Positions 48,892 through 57,622 of a DNA stretch of 64,000 nucleotides are shown here, piece after piece. Source of the DNA: an uncultured Oscillospiraceae bacterium (lineage in GTDB: Bacteria > Bacillota > Clostridia > Oscillospirales > Ruminococcaceae); the NCBI GenBank assembly GCA_900539195.1, contig UQBC01000004.1:1-64000 (forward strand), read 5' to 3'. The notes beneath the pieces are model-generated. The model did no database searches, was not told the DNA's origin, and saw only the letters and a list, made by a program, of their open reading frames with translations. A program made the position numbers and the translations under genes. Position 1 is the stretch's first letter. Every line of letters begins with the position of its first letter.

Positions 48892-49158
48892 CTACAGCAT
48901 AATCAACATAAAATACTTCATTATCCGAACGCACCGAGTGCTGATACTACCATAACTATAACAAGCACCGGATAGGCGCAAACATTTTTTGCTGTGACGT
49001 TATTTATTTTACGGGTATTTTTTCAAACACGGCATTCCCTCCGATATTTAGAAAATTCATCATAAGCAAGGTTTATGAGTTTTATATCTTTATGGCTTAA
49101 GTATATCACAACGTAGCTGAATATTCAATATTTAATCAATGTCCGCAACAACAGAAAA

Positions 49159-49182
49159 ACCGCACCGATATAAAGGTGCGGT
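49159..49182 (-). terminator. Terminator of the FGGY kinase gene
   Basis: ACCGCACC and GGTGCGGT pair around eight bases; on the minus strand it is followed by TTTTTC. Confidence 0.8.
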
Positions 49183-49196
49183 CTTTCTTGAACTTA

Positions 49197-50792
49197 TCAA
49201 AGATTGTCGACTGCCGAACGTTCAACCGCAAGGCATTTTGTATAGCTTTCCATAAATTTATCAAAGCCGTTGACATCTTCGGGGTCGGGTGCGACTACTG
49301 TTGTCTGAGCAGACGAGAATACATTTACAGCAAGCCAGCTGTCAAGCGTCATGTCGGATTTATCATTCATATATGCCGCAAGAAGCGCCATGCCCCATGC
49401 TCCGCCCTCTCCTGCGGTACTCATAACGGTAACAGGTGCATTTACAGCGGCGGCAAGTATCGACTGTCCGACATTTTCCGTCTTGAAGAAGCCTCCGTGA
49501 CCTGTAACACTGTCTATAGGTACACGCTCTTCCTTTGTCAGTATATCAAGTCCCGTCTTAAGTGCACCAAGCGTTGTATAAAGCTGGGTACGCATAAAGT
49601 CGGCAAGCCCGAGATGTGCGTCGGGACGTCTTGCAAAAAGCGGTCTTCCCTGCTCAAATCCTGTAACGTGTTCTCCCGAAAGATAGTTATATGATATCAT
49701 TCCGTCACAGTCCTTTTTGCCTTCGAGCGCCTTTTTGAACAGCAGTTCATAAAGTGCGCCGCTATCTATTTCAAAGCCTGCCGCAGCGGCAAATTCCTTA
49801 AACAGACCCGCCCACGCATTAAGTTCGGATGTACAGTTATTGCAGTGAACCATAGCGACCGCTTCGCCCGATGGTGTAGTTACCATATCAATCTGCTTAT
49901 GGAGCTTTGCAAGCGGCTTTTCAAGAACAACCATAGCAAATACAGATGTACCGGCAGAAACATTACCCGTTCTAGGTGCAACGCTGTTTGTAGCCACCAT
50001 ACCGGTTCCTGCATCGCCCTCCGGCGGACAGAACGGTATTCCGGCTTTAAGATTTCCCGATATATCAAGAAGCTTTGCGCCGCTTTCGGTAAGCGTGCCT
50101 GCATTGATTCCTGCTGTGAGCACTTCCGGGAGCAATGATAAAACAGGCTTGTCAAAGCCGTGGGAACGAGCAATTTTATCAAATTTCTCCGACATAAGCG
50201 AATTATATGTAAGCGTAGCTGAATCTACAGGGAACATTCCCGACGCTTCGCCTATTCCAAGCACACGCCTGCCTATCAGCAGATAATGTATATATCCTGC
50301 AAGTGTGGTAAGATGCTCTAAATGCGCAAGGTGTTCTTCGCCGCCGAGTATGCACTGATAAAGGTGCGCTATACTCCATCTCTGAGGCACAGGGAAGCCG
50401 AAAAGCTCCGTCAGCTCATCGCTTGCCTGCTCTGTCATTGTATTGCGCCATGTCCTGAAAGGGGTGAGCAGTTTGTCGTTTTTGTCAAACGCCATATATC
50501 CGTGCATCATAGCGCTTATTCCTACGGAGCCGTATGTTGTCGGCACAACCCCATACTTTGATTCGATATCCTTTACAAGCGACGCATAACAGTCCTGCAT
50601 ACCTGTGATAATATCATTTTCGCTGTAGGTCCAGATGCCGTTTTCAAGTCTGTTTTCCCACTCATGTGAGCCTGTTGCCGCAGGTGAATTGTTACTGCTG
50701 ATAAGTACAGCCTTTATTCTTGTAGAGCCGAACTCGATCCCGAGCGCTGTTTTTCCGTTTACTATATCATTTTTGATTTTAAGTATATCCAT
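49197..50792 (-). CDS. FGGY family carbohydrate kinase
   Basis: A 531-residue sugar kinase. The N-terminal ATPase fold starts ALGIEFGSTRIKAVLIS; the second domain has GVSAGTSVFAMVVLEKP-type motif (RTGNVSAGTSVFAM) and the FGGY-type GHGGFFKTENVGQSILAAAVNAPVTVM-AGEGGAWGMALLA near the C-terminus. It resembles ribulokinase/xylulokinase-like proteins, but the substrate cannot be told. AGGAGG precedes the ATG. The gene stands alone, with its own terminator, and no sugar transporter is adjacent. Confidence 0.88.
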   Translation of the reverse strand: MDILKIKNDIVNGKTALGIEFGSTRIKAVLISSNNSPAATGSHEWENRLENGIWTYSENDIITGMQDCYASLVKDIESKYGVVPTTYGSVGISAMMHGYMAFDKNDKLLTPFRTWRNTMTEQASDELTELFGFPVPQRWSIAHLYQCILGGEEHLAHLEHLTTLAGYIHYLLIGRRVLGIGEASGMFPVDSATLTYNSLMSEKFDKIARSHGFDKPVLSLLPEVLTAGINAGTLTESGAKLLDISGNLKAGIPFCPPEGDAGTGMVATNSVAPRTGNVSAGTSVFAMVVLEKPLAKLHKQIDMVTTPSGEAVAMVHCNNCTSELNAWAGLFKEFAAAAGFEIDSGALYELLFKKALEGKKDCDGMISYNYLSGEHVTGFEQGRPLFARRPDAHLGLADFMRTQLYTTLGALKTGLDILTKEERVPIDSVTGHGGFFKTENVGQSILAAAVNAPVTVMSTAGEGGAWGMALLAAYMNDKSDMTLDSWLAVNVFSSAQTTVVAPDPEDVNGFDKFMESYTKCLAVERSAVDNL

Positions 50793-50884
50793 ATATTACC
50801 TCCTGATACGTCGCATTATGCGTTTAAATAACAGTATAGCACATTGCCGTGATAAAAACAAGGCAACTTTTTATGCAGAAAAAA

Positions 50885-50908
50885 GAGGGACAGTGTACAC
50901 AGTCCCTC
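50885..50908 (-). terminator. Terminator of the cysteine desulfurase operon
   Basis: GAGGGAC and GTCCCTC pair; on the minus strand the hairpin is followed by TTTTTTC. Confidence 0.85.
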
Positions 50909-50918
50909 AGGTGCATTT

Positions 50919-52058
50919 TTAATTGTTACCGTACTTTCTGTATAAAAGGTCGGTTAGCCGTATTATATCGGTTCGGGTATTGAAAACAGACGGGGCAAGA
51001 CGCACCGTGCCGGTTTCAAGCGTTCCCTGCTTTTTATGGGCGAGAAAATTGCAATGAAGCCCTCCGCGCAGATAAAATCCGTTCTGCGATAACATATCCG
51101 CCGTAACCGAGCTTGATTCACCGTTTGCCGTGAATGATACCACAGGCAACGACTTTGTGTTCATACAACGGTATATTTGAATGCTGTTCATTTTTTCACA
51201 GCGTTTTATAAAAAGCTCGCACAGTGACATTTCATGAGAATAGATCCTCTCAACTCCTTTTGAATTTACAAACTCGACGCCCCTGCCGAGCGCTATTGCG
51301 CCGGGCGTGTTTATAGTTCCGCTTTCAAAGCTGTCGGGCAGAAAATCAGGTTGATTGATATCGCCGCTTGCACTTCCAGTCCCGCCCTCAATAAGCGTAC
51401 TTAGTGGATATTTTCCGTCGGTTACGAGTACACCCGTTCCCATAGGTCCGTAAAGTCCCTTATGGCCCGGAGCGCAGATGATATTTATTCCGTCAGACAG
51501 ACTGAGCGGTATCACCCCTGCCGCCTGTGCGCAGTCCGCAATAAGACAGATATTGTGCTTTCTGCAAAGCTTTGCGATTTCAACAAGCGGAGTTACTCTG
51601 CCGTTTACATTACAGCCTGCGGTTATAATGATCACGGCAGTGTCACGGCGGATAAGCCGCTCAAGTGACGCAATCAGTTCGCCATCGCTTTCGCCGCTGT
51701 CTGCTATGCTGTAATTTATTCGCTTCTGTTTATATAATGCGTGCAGGGGTCTTATAACCGAATTATGTTCAAGATCGGAAGTTATGACATGGCAATGCCC
51801 GACAGCCTGACATACTCCTTTGAGTGCGAAATTTATAGCATGGGTACAGTTAAGCGTAAACACGGTATTTTCTGTTTCTCCGCCAAAAAATACCGCACAC
51901 TTCTCCCTTGCGTTGAACACCTGCTTTGACGTTTCCAGCGAAAGCCTGTGACCTGCTCTGCCGGGATTGGCGCCGTAATCGTAAAGTGCCTTTTCCGCTG
52001 TATGGAGCACCGAAACAGGCTTCGGGTATGTGGTAGCGGCATTGTCCAGATATATCAT
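50919..52058 (-). CDS. Cysteine desulfurase (class V aminotransferase fold)
   Basis: A 379-residue PLP enzyme: N-terminus IYLDNAATTYPKP, the PLP-binding His/Asn region (SDLEHNSVIRPL), PLP Asp (CLIADCAQAAGVIPL), the Schiff-base Lys in CAPGHKGLYGPMGTGVL, and the persulfide cysteine in YLRGGLHCNFLAHKKQGT. It belongs to the group found with DUF3343 and selenium-related genes in Clostridia, and could supply sulfur or selenium. Its ATG overlaps the end of the DUF3343 gene, so both form one operon. Confidence 0.92.
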   Translation of the reverse strand: MIYLDNAATTYPKPVSVLHTAEKALYDYGANPGRAGHRLSLETSKQVFNAREKCAVFFGGETENTVFTLNCTHAINFALKGVCQAVGHCHVITSDLEHNSVIRPLHALYKQKRINYSIADSGESDGELIASLERLIRRDTAVIIITAGCNVNGRVTPLVEIAKLCRKHNICLIADCAQAAGVIPLSLSDGINIICAPGHKGLYGPMGTGVLVTDGKYPLSTLIEGGTGSASGDINQPDFLPDSFESGTINTPGAIALGRGVEFVNSKGVERIYSHEMSLCELFIKRCEKMNSIQIYRCMNTKSLPVVSFTANGESSSVTADMLSQNGFYLRGGLHCNFLAHKKQGTLETGTVRLAPSVFNTRTDIIRLTDLLYRKYGNN

Positions 52059-52270
52059 CCCGCATCACCGCCGTTTCTTATTTCAAGACAGTCAAGTCCG
52101 CCGAGCGCAAGCAGACGGCAGGTCTTGTCAGGGTCGTTTTCCGTATAAATGCCGAAACGGCAACCCTTTGAAGTCGTTATTTTTCCCGTTGACGATGATA
52201 TCTTATAACCGCCGAGAATGCGTCGTGCCTTCTCGGCGGCAGTAGCCGAGCGCAGTACAATGAAATACAT
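52055..52270 (-). CDS. DUF3343 protein (putative Se/S carrier-like)
   Basis: A 71-residue protein (MYFIVLRSATAAEKARRILGGYKISSSTGKITTSKGCRFGIYTENDPDKTCRLLALGGLDCLEI). The FxSTxxAxxxEK-like start and the single conserved Cys in SKGCRFGI match DUF3343, a family genomically linked to cysteine desulfurase and selenium metabolism. AAAGGGG precedes the ATG. It overlaps the desulfurase gene and may carry the sulfur or selenium it releases; this is inference. Confidence 0.85.
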   Translation of the reverse strand: MYFIVLRSATAAEKARRILGGYKISSSTGKITTSKGCRFGIYTENDPDKTCRLLALGGLDCLEIRNGGDAG

Positions 52271-52457
52271 AACGTATACCCCTTTTCAATTTATTCACCG
52301 GTTTATTATATGCTATGCGCTCCACTGTGGTGAAACCTGTTTTTATAAACGGCAGACATATGTACGGCACAGGAGATCAAAAAAATTTCCGATAAGAAAT
52401 ACATAGTATTTCGGTATTATAATACACAATGTGACCGCTTTTTCGCACAAGGCGTTC

Positions 52458-52486
52458 TTGACATTCCGGCGGTTATGTTGTAAAAT
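52458..52486 (+). promoter_or_regulatory. Promoter for the RNase J transcript
   Basis: TTGACA (52458-52463) and TAAAAT (52481-52486) are 17 bases apart. It would give a leader of about 500 bases before the RNase J start at 52997. Confidence 0.65.
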
Positions 52487-52800
52487 ATATGTTAAATGCG
52501 GTAGTTACCGCTTTCTGCCCGTTTACACGGTGACAGCGTGACATTTTTCTGTGCATACTCGGCTATTGTTTGCGGCGGAATGAATAACGGATTTATTTAA
52601 AGTAAATTATAAAACAAAAGAATAACGGAAAAGCGGCTAAAAGAAATTATATATTTTCCTTATGACACAGCATTTTAATTTCGATAGCACGAAAAGTCAG
52701 TATATTTCGGGTTTATGGATTGTAAGATAAAACCACTCTGACTGTACTTATGACATATTGACAATGCCGCTTGCAGTGAAAAGCCTGTAAATTACCTGTA

Positions 52801-52980
52801 AAAGGTTACGGGTCAGCTTTGCTTTGTTTCAAAAGGGGGAGGTATGCCCTTGGCAGAGGTATAACCTTTGCCGGTGTTATAAAAGCAAGCATATTCACTG
52901 CCTGATTTGTGGGCGAGATTATATATTGCCGCTTTTCCGTCTGTAAGGACGTGTACATAAGATATAAGCGTCCGACGGAA
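52801..52980 (+). ncRNA. Structured 5' leader of the RNase J gene (candidate regulatory RNA)
   Basis: AAAGGTTA (52801-52808) pairs with TAACCTTT (52862-52869), enclosing AAGGG/CCCTT (52833-52837, 52847-52851). A second strong hairpin, TTCCGTC (52935-52941) with GACGGAA (52974-52980) and inner GGACG with CGTCC, ends inside the ribosome site. It matches no riboswitch class I know. Within the 52271-52996 gap no gene is apparent. Confidence 0.5.
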
Positions 52981-52996
52981 GGAATGGTATTTTTAA

Positions 52997-55117
52997 ATGG
53001 GAATTATTGACTCAAAGAACTTATTGACAGCAACGGAAAGCATAAAGCCTAAGAATCCGAAGCCTTACTCAAAGCGTAAGAAAAACCCTTTTGCCAAGCA
53101 GTTCAAGCTTACCGACAGAAATGCGTCCGAAAACCATGAAAATGACGCAATAAGGAATACAAAGCCTGTAACCGGCGGCAAGAAGGTGCTTACCGATAAA
53201 AGAGGTCCTGTGCTTACAGACAACAGGCAAGGCGGTAAAAAGCCTGTGCTTACAGACAACAGAAAAAGCGAAAAGAAACCCGTGCTTACCGATAACAGGC
53301 AAAACGAAAAGAAGCTTGTTCTGACCGATAACAAAAACAACAAGAAGCCTGTCCTCACCGACAACAGACCTCACTCAGGCAAGAACGACAACAAGCAGGA
53401 AACAAGAAAGCAGGAATATCCCTCTTTCTTTGCCGAGGACGACAAGAAAGACAGCAGAAAAACGCCTGTAAGGATAATGTCGCTCGGCGGTGTGAATGAG
53501 ATAGGCAAGAATATTTATGTTTATGAGTGCTGTAACGATATTTTCATCATTGACTGCGGACTTGCATTCCCCGACGATGATATGCTCGGCGTAGACCTTG
53601 TTATACCCGATTTCACCTACCTTGAAAAGAACAAGGAAAAGATTAGGGGCGTGGTACTCACCCACGGTCATGAGGATCATATCGGCGCACTCCCCTACTT
53701 CCTCAAAAAGATAAACGTACCCGTATACGGCACAAGACTTACTCTCGGACTTGTAGAGGGCAAGCTCCGTGAGCACGGCATATTGTCGCAGTGCTCACTG
53801 AACGTGGTTGTACCCCGTCAGAACGTCAGAATGGGCTGTATGAGCGTTGAATTTATCAGAGTAAACCACTCTATACCCGACGCCTGCGCCATGGCAGTGC
53901 ATACGCCTGCAGGCGTGATAGTGCACACCGGCGACTTCAAGGTCGACTATACGCCTATCGAGGGCGGTATAATTGACCTTGCAAGGTTCGGCGAACTTGG
54001 AAACAAGGGTGTTCTCGCATTGCTTTCAGAAAGCACGAATGCAGAGCGTCCGGGCTATACGGCTACAGAAAGAAAGGTCGGAGAGAGCTTCAAGAGTCTG
54101 TTTGCAGGGGCTGACGGCAAGAGAATAATCGTTGCCACATTCTCCTCAAACATTCACAGAATACAGCAGATTATCAACAATGCGGAGGCATGGGGCAGAA
54201 AGGTTGCCGTTTCGGGCAGAAGTATGCTCAACGTGCTTACTACCGCAATTGAACTCAATTATATCAAGGTACCTCAGGGTATGCTTGTAGATATAGAAGA
54301 TGTAAACAAATATCCTCCCGAAAAAATGGTAATTATCACAACCGGAAGCCAGGGCGAACCGCTTTCCGCACTTTCGAGAATGTCATCGGGAGATCACAGA
54401 CAGGTATCTATAACACCGAGCGACCTTATCATTATTTCGGCTACTCCGATACCGGGCAACGAGAAGTTTGTCGGCAAGCTCGTAAACGAGCTGATGAAGC
54501 AGGGTGCAGAGGTCGTATACGAGGCTATGTACGAGGTGCACGTTTCGGGTCATGCCTGCCAGGACGAGCTTAAAATGATGCTTGCGCTGACAAAGCCGAA
54601 GTTCTTTATACCGATCCACGGCGAATACAAGCATATGAAAAAGCACGAGGGTCTTGCAATAAAGATGGGCATACCCGAAGAAAATATATTCCTTCTGAAT
54701 ATCGGTCAGGTAGTCGAAACCGACAGCGTTGAAATGAAGATAGTAGGTCAGGTGCCTGCAGGAAAGGTGCTGGTCGACGGTCTTGGCGTCGGCGATGTCG
54801 GCTCGGTCGTACTGCGTGACAGAAAGCATCTGTCCGAGGACGGTCTTATTGTAGTTGTAACTACTATCAACCGTGAAACAGGTATGGTAGCCGCAGGACC
54901 CGATATCGTATCAAGAGGATTTGTATATGTCAGGGAATCCGAGGAGCTTATGGATGAGGCTAAACAGCTTGTCAAGAAAACGCTCCAGACTTGTGCAGAC
55001 AGGAACATCAGAGAATGGGGCAATATAAAGTCTAACGTAAGGGATGAGCTTGGCAACTTCATATTCCAGAGAACCAAGAGGAATCCTATGATACTGCCTA
55101 TTATAATGGAAGTATAA
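52997..55117 (+). CDS. rnj: Ribonuclease J with N-terminal repeat extension
   Basis: A 706-residue protein. Residues about 155-700 are RNase J: metallo-beta-lactamase core (VRIMSLGGVNEIGKNIYVYE...HGHEDHIG at 223-228), beta-CASP domain and C-terminal domain (HVSGHACQDELKMM...FIPIHGEYKHM). RNase J is the main 5'-3' exonuclease and endonuclease for mRNA decay and rRNA maturation. The first 150 residues are extra compared with the usual length of about 555: basic, disordered, with six copies of (P)VLTDNR-KK repeats at 64-123. Such a tail could bind RNA, ribosomes or partners. Confidence 0.93.
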   Translation: MGIIDSKNLLTATESIKPKNPKPYSKRKKNPFAKQFKLTDRNASENHENDAIRNTKPVTGGKKVLTDKRGPVLTDNRQGGKKPVLTDNRKSEKKPVLTDNRQNEKKLVLTDNKNNKKPVLTDNRPHSGKNDNKQETRKQEYPSFFAEDDKKDSRKTPVRIMSLGGVNEIGKNIYVYECCNDIFIIDCGLAFPDDDMLGVDLVIPDFTYLEKNKEKIRGVVLTHGHEDHIGALPYFLKKINVPVYGTRLTLGLVEGKLREHGILSQCSLNVVVPRQNVRMGCMSVEFIRVNHSIPDACAMAVHTPAGVIVHTGDFKVDYTPIEGGIIDLARFGELGNKGVLALLSESTNAERPGYTATERKVGESFKSLFAGADGKRIIVATFSSNIHRIQQIINNAEAWGRKVAVSGRSMLNVLTTAIELNYIKVPQGMLVDIEDVNKYPPEKMVIITTGSQGEPLSALSRMSSGDHRQVSITPSDLIIISATPIPGNEKFVGKLVNELMKQGAEVVYEAMYEVHVSGHACQDELKMMLALTKPKFFIPIHGEYKHMKKHEGLAIKMGIPEENIFLLNIGQVVETDSVEMKIVGQVPAGKVLVDGLGVGDVGSVVLRDRKHLSEDGLIVVVTTINRETGMVAAGPDIVSRGFVYVRESEELMDEAKQLVKKTLQTCADRNIREWGNIKSNVRDELGNFIFQRTKRNPMILPIIMEV

Positions 55118-55144
55118 TCGTAAAAAGCAAAGGAGGCGCGGAAA

Positions 55145-57157
55145 GTGAAGAATTTTTATCGTGACGGCGGACTTGTCATATCGGTTTCGGCACTGGTTAT
55201 CGCACTGGTGATAATGCAGGGCTATATATACACAAAGGATATAAATGTATTCTGGCTGTCTGCGCCGTTTGTGGTTCTTATCGGCGGCTTTGCTATCGGT
55301 AAGCTCATACAGGTAACAAGAAAAACTTTCCAGTACTATGCACGAATAGACGATGAGCTTGAAGCGAAAATGCATATGTCGGTACACAACTTTCCTATGT
55401 CTGCCGTGATCATCGACAGTGCGGGAAGAATCGTATGGACAAACGGAAAGTTCACCGAGGAGTTTCCCGAATGCTGTGAGTACGGCAAGGAGCTGTCAGA
55501 TATCACGGATATACCTGCGGCTGATTTTTTCACCGACAACGGTGTTACGATAACATATAAGGACAGCGTATATCAGGTGTTTGCAAGAGTTCCTGATGAA
55601 GAAGAAGCAAAGGAGCTAACCTTGCTGTTCTTCAAGAATATCACCGATATTACAGCGCTCAAAACCGAGAAAAAGCTCTCACAGCCAGTTGTTATACTGT
55701 TTATGGTGGACGGCTACGAAGAGCTTATAAGCGGTTGCCTTGAAAGCGAAAAGGCTCACGTTTCGGTACAGATAGACAAGCTGCTTGAAGATTTTGCGGG
55801 ACAGACGACCGGCGTACTCAGAAAGAACGCATCGGACAGATTTATAGCGGTGATTGAGGAAAGACACTTACAGGAGATCCTGAGCAACAAAGTCGAAATT
55901 CTTGACAAGGCAAGAGAAATATTCGTAAACGACAGGCTCAATGTCACTATGTCGATAGGTATCGGCAGAACCGGCAAGACTCTTAAAGAAAGCGAACAGT
56001 TCGCACGTCAGGCACTTGAAATGGCTCTCGGACGAGGCGGCGATCAGGCGGCTGTAAAGACCGAAAACGGCTTTGAGTTCTACGGCGGCGTTTCAAAAGG
56101 TGTTGAACGCCATACAAAGGTAAAGACACGAATTATCGCAAACTCACTGCTTGAGCTTGTTGACAATGCGGACAGAATATTCATAATGGGACACAAGTAC
56201 AGCGACCTTGACAGTGTCGGCTCTTCTGTCGGTCTTACCTGTGCGATACGAAACCTCGGCAAGAGTGCATGGGCAGTCTGCGACTACAGCACATCTCTCG
56301 CAAAGGTGCTTATCGACAGATTTCCCCACGTTGACGGAGAAGAACCGCTGTTCAGAGAACCGTCGGACTCTATCGAAGAACTCACAGATAACTCACTGCT
56401 GATCATCTGCGACACACACAATCCGCTGATAATTGAAAGCAAGGAGCTTTACGAAAAGGCAAAGAAGGTAGTTGTCATCGACCACCACAGGAAGATGGTA
56501 AACTACATAGACAATGCGGTCATATTCCACCACGAACCGTATGCGTCTTCCGCATCTGAAATGGTAACGGAGTTGATACAGTATTTCGGCGAAGCAGGAA
56601 AGCTCAGAGCCGTACAAGCTGAATGTCTGCTTGCAGGCATTATGCTTGACACAAAGAATTTCGTTATGAAAACGGGCGTAAGAACATTTGAGGCGGCGGC
56701 TGTACTGCGTAAGATGGGTGCAGATACGATAACCGTAAAGAAGATGTTCTCAAGCTCGATAGACAGCTACAAGAGAAAGACCCAGATAGTAGCGGAAGCG
56801 GAGATATACCGCAAGTGCGCTATCGCTCCGTGCGACTTCTATGCGGACGACCTCAGAATTGTTGCTCCCCAGGCGGCAGATGAGCTGCTGACTATCAAGA
56901 ACGTTGACGCATCGTTCGTGCTGTACAAGACAATGAGCAATGAGATATCAATAAGTGCAAGAAGTATGGGCAACTTAAACGTCCAGCTTATAATGGAAGC
57001 TCTGGGCGGCGGCGGTCATCAGACTATGGCAGGCGCACAGCTTAAAAACGAGACACTCAGCGAAGCGCTTGAAGTGCTGAAAAAATCAATTGACGATTAC
57101 TATTTAAGCCTTATAAAGGTAAATTCAAACGATAACAAGACTGCACAGCGCAGTTAA
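55145..57157 (+). CDS. gdpP: GdpP-like c-di-AMP phosphodiesterase (DHH family)
   Basis: A 670-residue membrane enzyme: two N-terminal transmembrane segments (about 11-29 and 39-58), PAS domain, degenerate GGDEF domain (around RFIAVIEERHL...SIGIGRTGKTLKESEQFARQALEMALGRGGDQAAVK), then DHH and DHHA1 domains (MGHKYSDLDSVGSSVG, VIDHHRKMVNYI, LGGGGHQTMAGAQ). It degrades cyclic di-AMP and thereby tunes potassium, osmotic and cell-wall homeostasis. Start is GTG 55145 with GGAGGCG. It precedes rplI and dnaB, the conserved order in Firmicutes. Confidence 0.95.
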   Translation: MKNFYRDGGLVISVSALVIALVIMQGYIYTKDINVFWLSAPFVVLIGGFAIGKLIQVTRKTFQYYARIDDELEAKMHMSVHNFPMSAVIIDSAGRIVWTNGKFTEEFPECCEYGKELSDITDIPAADFFTDNGVTITYKDSVYQVFARVPDEEEAKELTLLFFKNITDITALKTEKKLSQPVVILFMVDGYEELISGCLESEKAHVSVQIDKLLEDFAGQTTGVLRKNASDRFIAVIEERHLQEILSNKVEILDKAREIFVNDRLNVTMSIGIGRTGKTLKESEQFARQALEMALGRGGDQAAVKTENGFEFYGGVSKGVERHTKVKTRIIANSLLELVDNADRIFIMGHKYSDLDSVGSSVGLTCAIRNLGKSAWAVCDYSTSLAKVLIDRFPHVDGEEPLFREPSDSIEELTDNSLLIICDTHNPLIIESKELYEKAKKVVVIDHHRKMVNYIDNAVIFHHEPYASSASEMVTELIQYFGEAGKLRAVQAECLLAGIMLDTKNFVMKTGVRTFEAAAVLRKMGADTITVKKMFSSSIDSYKRKTQIVAEAEIYRKCAIAPCDFYADDLRIVAPQAADELLTIKNVDASFVLYKTMSNEISISARSMGNLNVQLIMEALGGGGHQTMAGAQLKNETLSEALEVLKKSIDDYYLSLIKVNSNDNKTAQRS

Positions 57158-57175
57158 AAGAAAGGACGATATAAA

Positions 57176-57622
57176 ATGAAGGTAATTTTCACACAGGACG
57201 TGGCAGGCTCAGGCAAGAAGGGCGAGGTAAAGGAAGTAAAGGACGCTTATGCAAGAAACTGCCTTATAAAGAAGGGTCTTGCGGTCGAGGCTACAAACGA
57301 GAACCTTAACCACCTCGAAGGGCAGAAGGCGTCCGCACAGCACAAGCTGGACGTTGAGGCGGCTAACGCAAAGAAGATAAAGGAAACTATCGACGGCAAG
57401 GTACTTACATTCAAGGCTAAAGCAGGTCAGGGCGGAAAGCTGTTCGGCTCTGTCACAGGCAAGGATATAAGTGCGCTTATCAAACGTGATTTCGGCTTTG
57501 ACGTTGACAAGAGAAAGATAGTAACAAAGAGCGATATCAAGACATTCGGCACTTTCAGCGCAGAAGCAAGACTGTTTACGGGTATCGTTGCACAGTTCAG
57601 CGTAAAGGTTGAGGAAGAATAA
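57176..57622 (+). CDS. rplI: Ribosomal protein L9
   Basis: A 148-residue protein with the L9 layout: N-terminal domain MKVIFTQDVAGSGKKGEVKEVKDAYARNCLIKKGLAVEAT, the long linking helix, and the C-terminal domain (TFKAKAGQGGKLFGSVTGKDISALI...VDKRKI). It binds 23S rRNA at the L1 stalk. The stop overlaps the start of dnaB (TAATGG), so the two are coupled. Confidence 0.98.
   Translation: MKVIFTQDVAGSGKKGEVKEVKDAYARNCLIKKGLAVEATNENLNHLEGQKASAQHKLDVEAANAKKIKETIDGKVLTFKAKAGQGGKLFGSVTGKDISALIKRDFGFDVDKRKIVTKSDIKTFGTFSAEARLFTGIVAQFSVKVEEE

Noticed and set aside
48643..48975. 110-codon plus-strand frame in the gap before the FGGY kinase gene
   Set aside because: The opposite strand encodes a recognisable histidine-kinase remnant; the plus frame has no ribosome site or family features.
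52271..52996. Known riboswitch, 6S RNA, SRP RNA or RNase P RNA in the RNase J leader
   Set aside because: The conserved cores of these RNAs were looked for and not seen; only generic stems are present.
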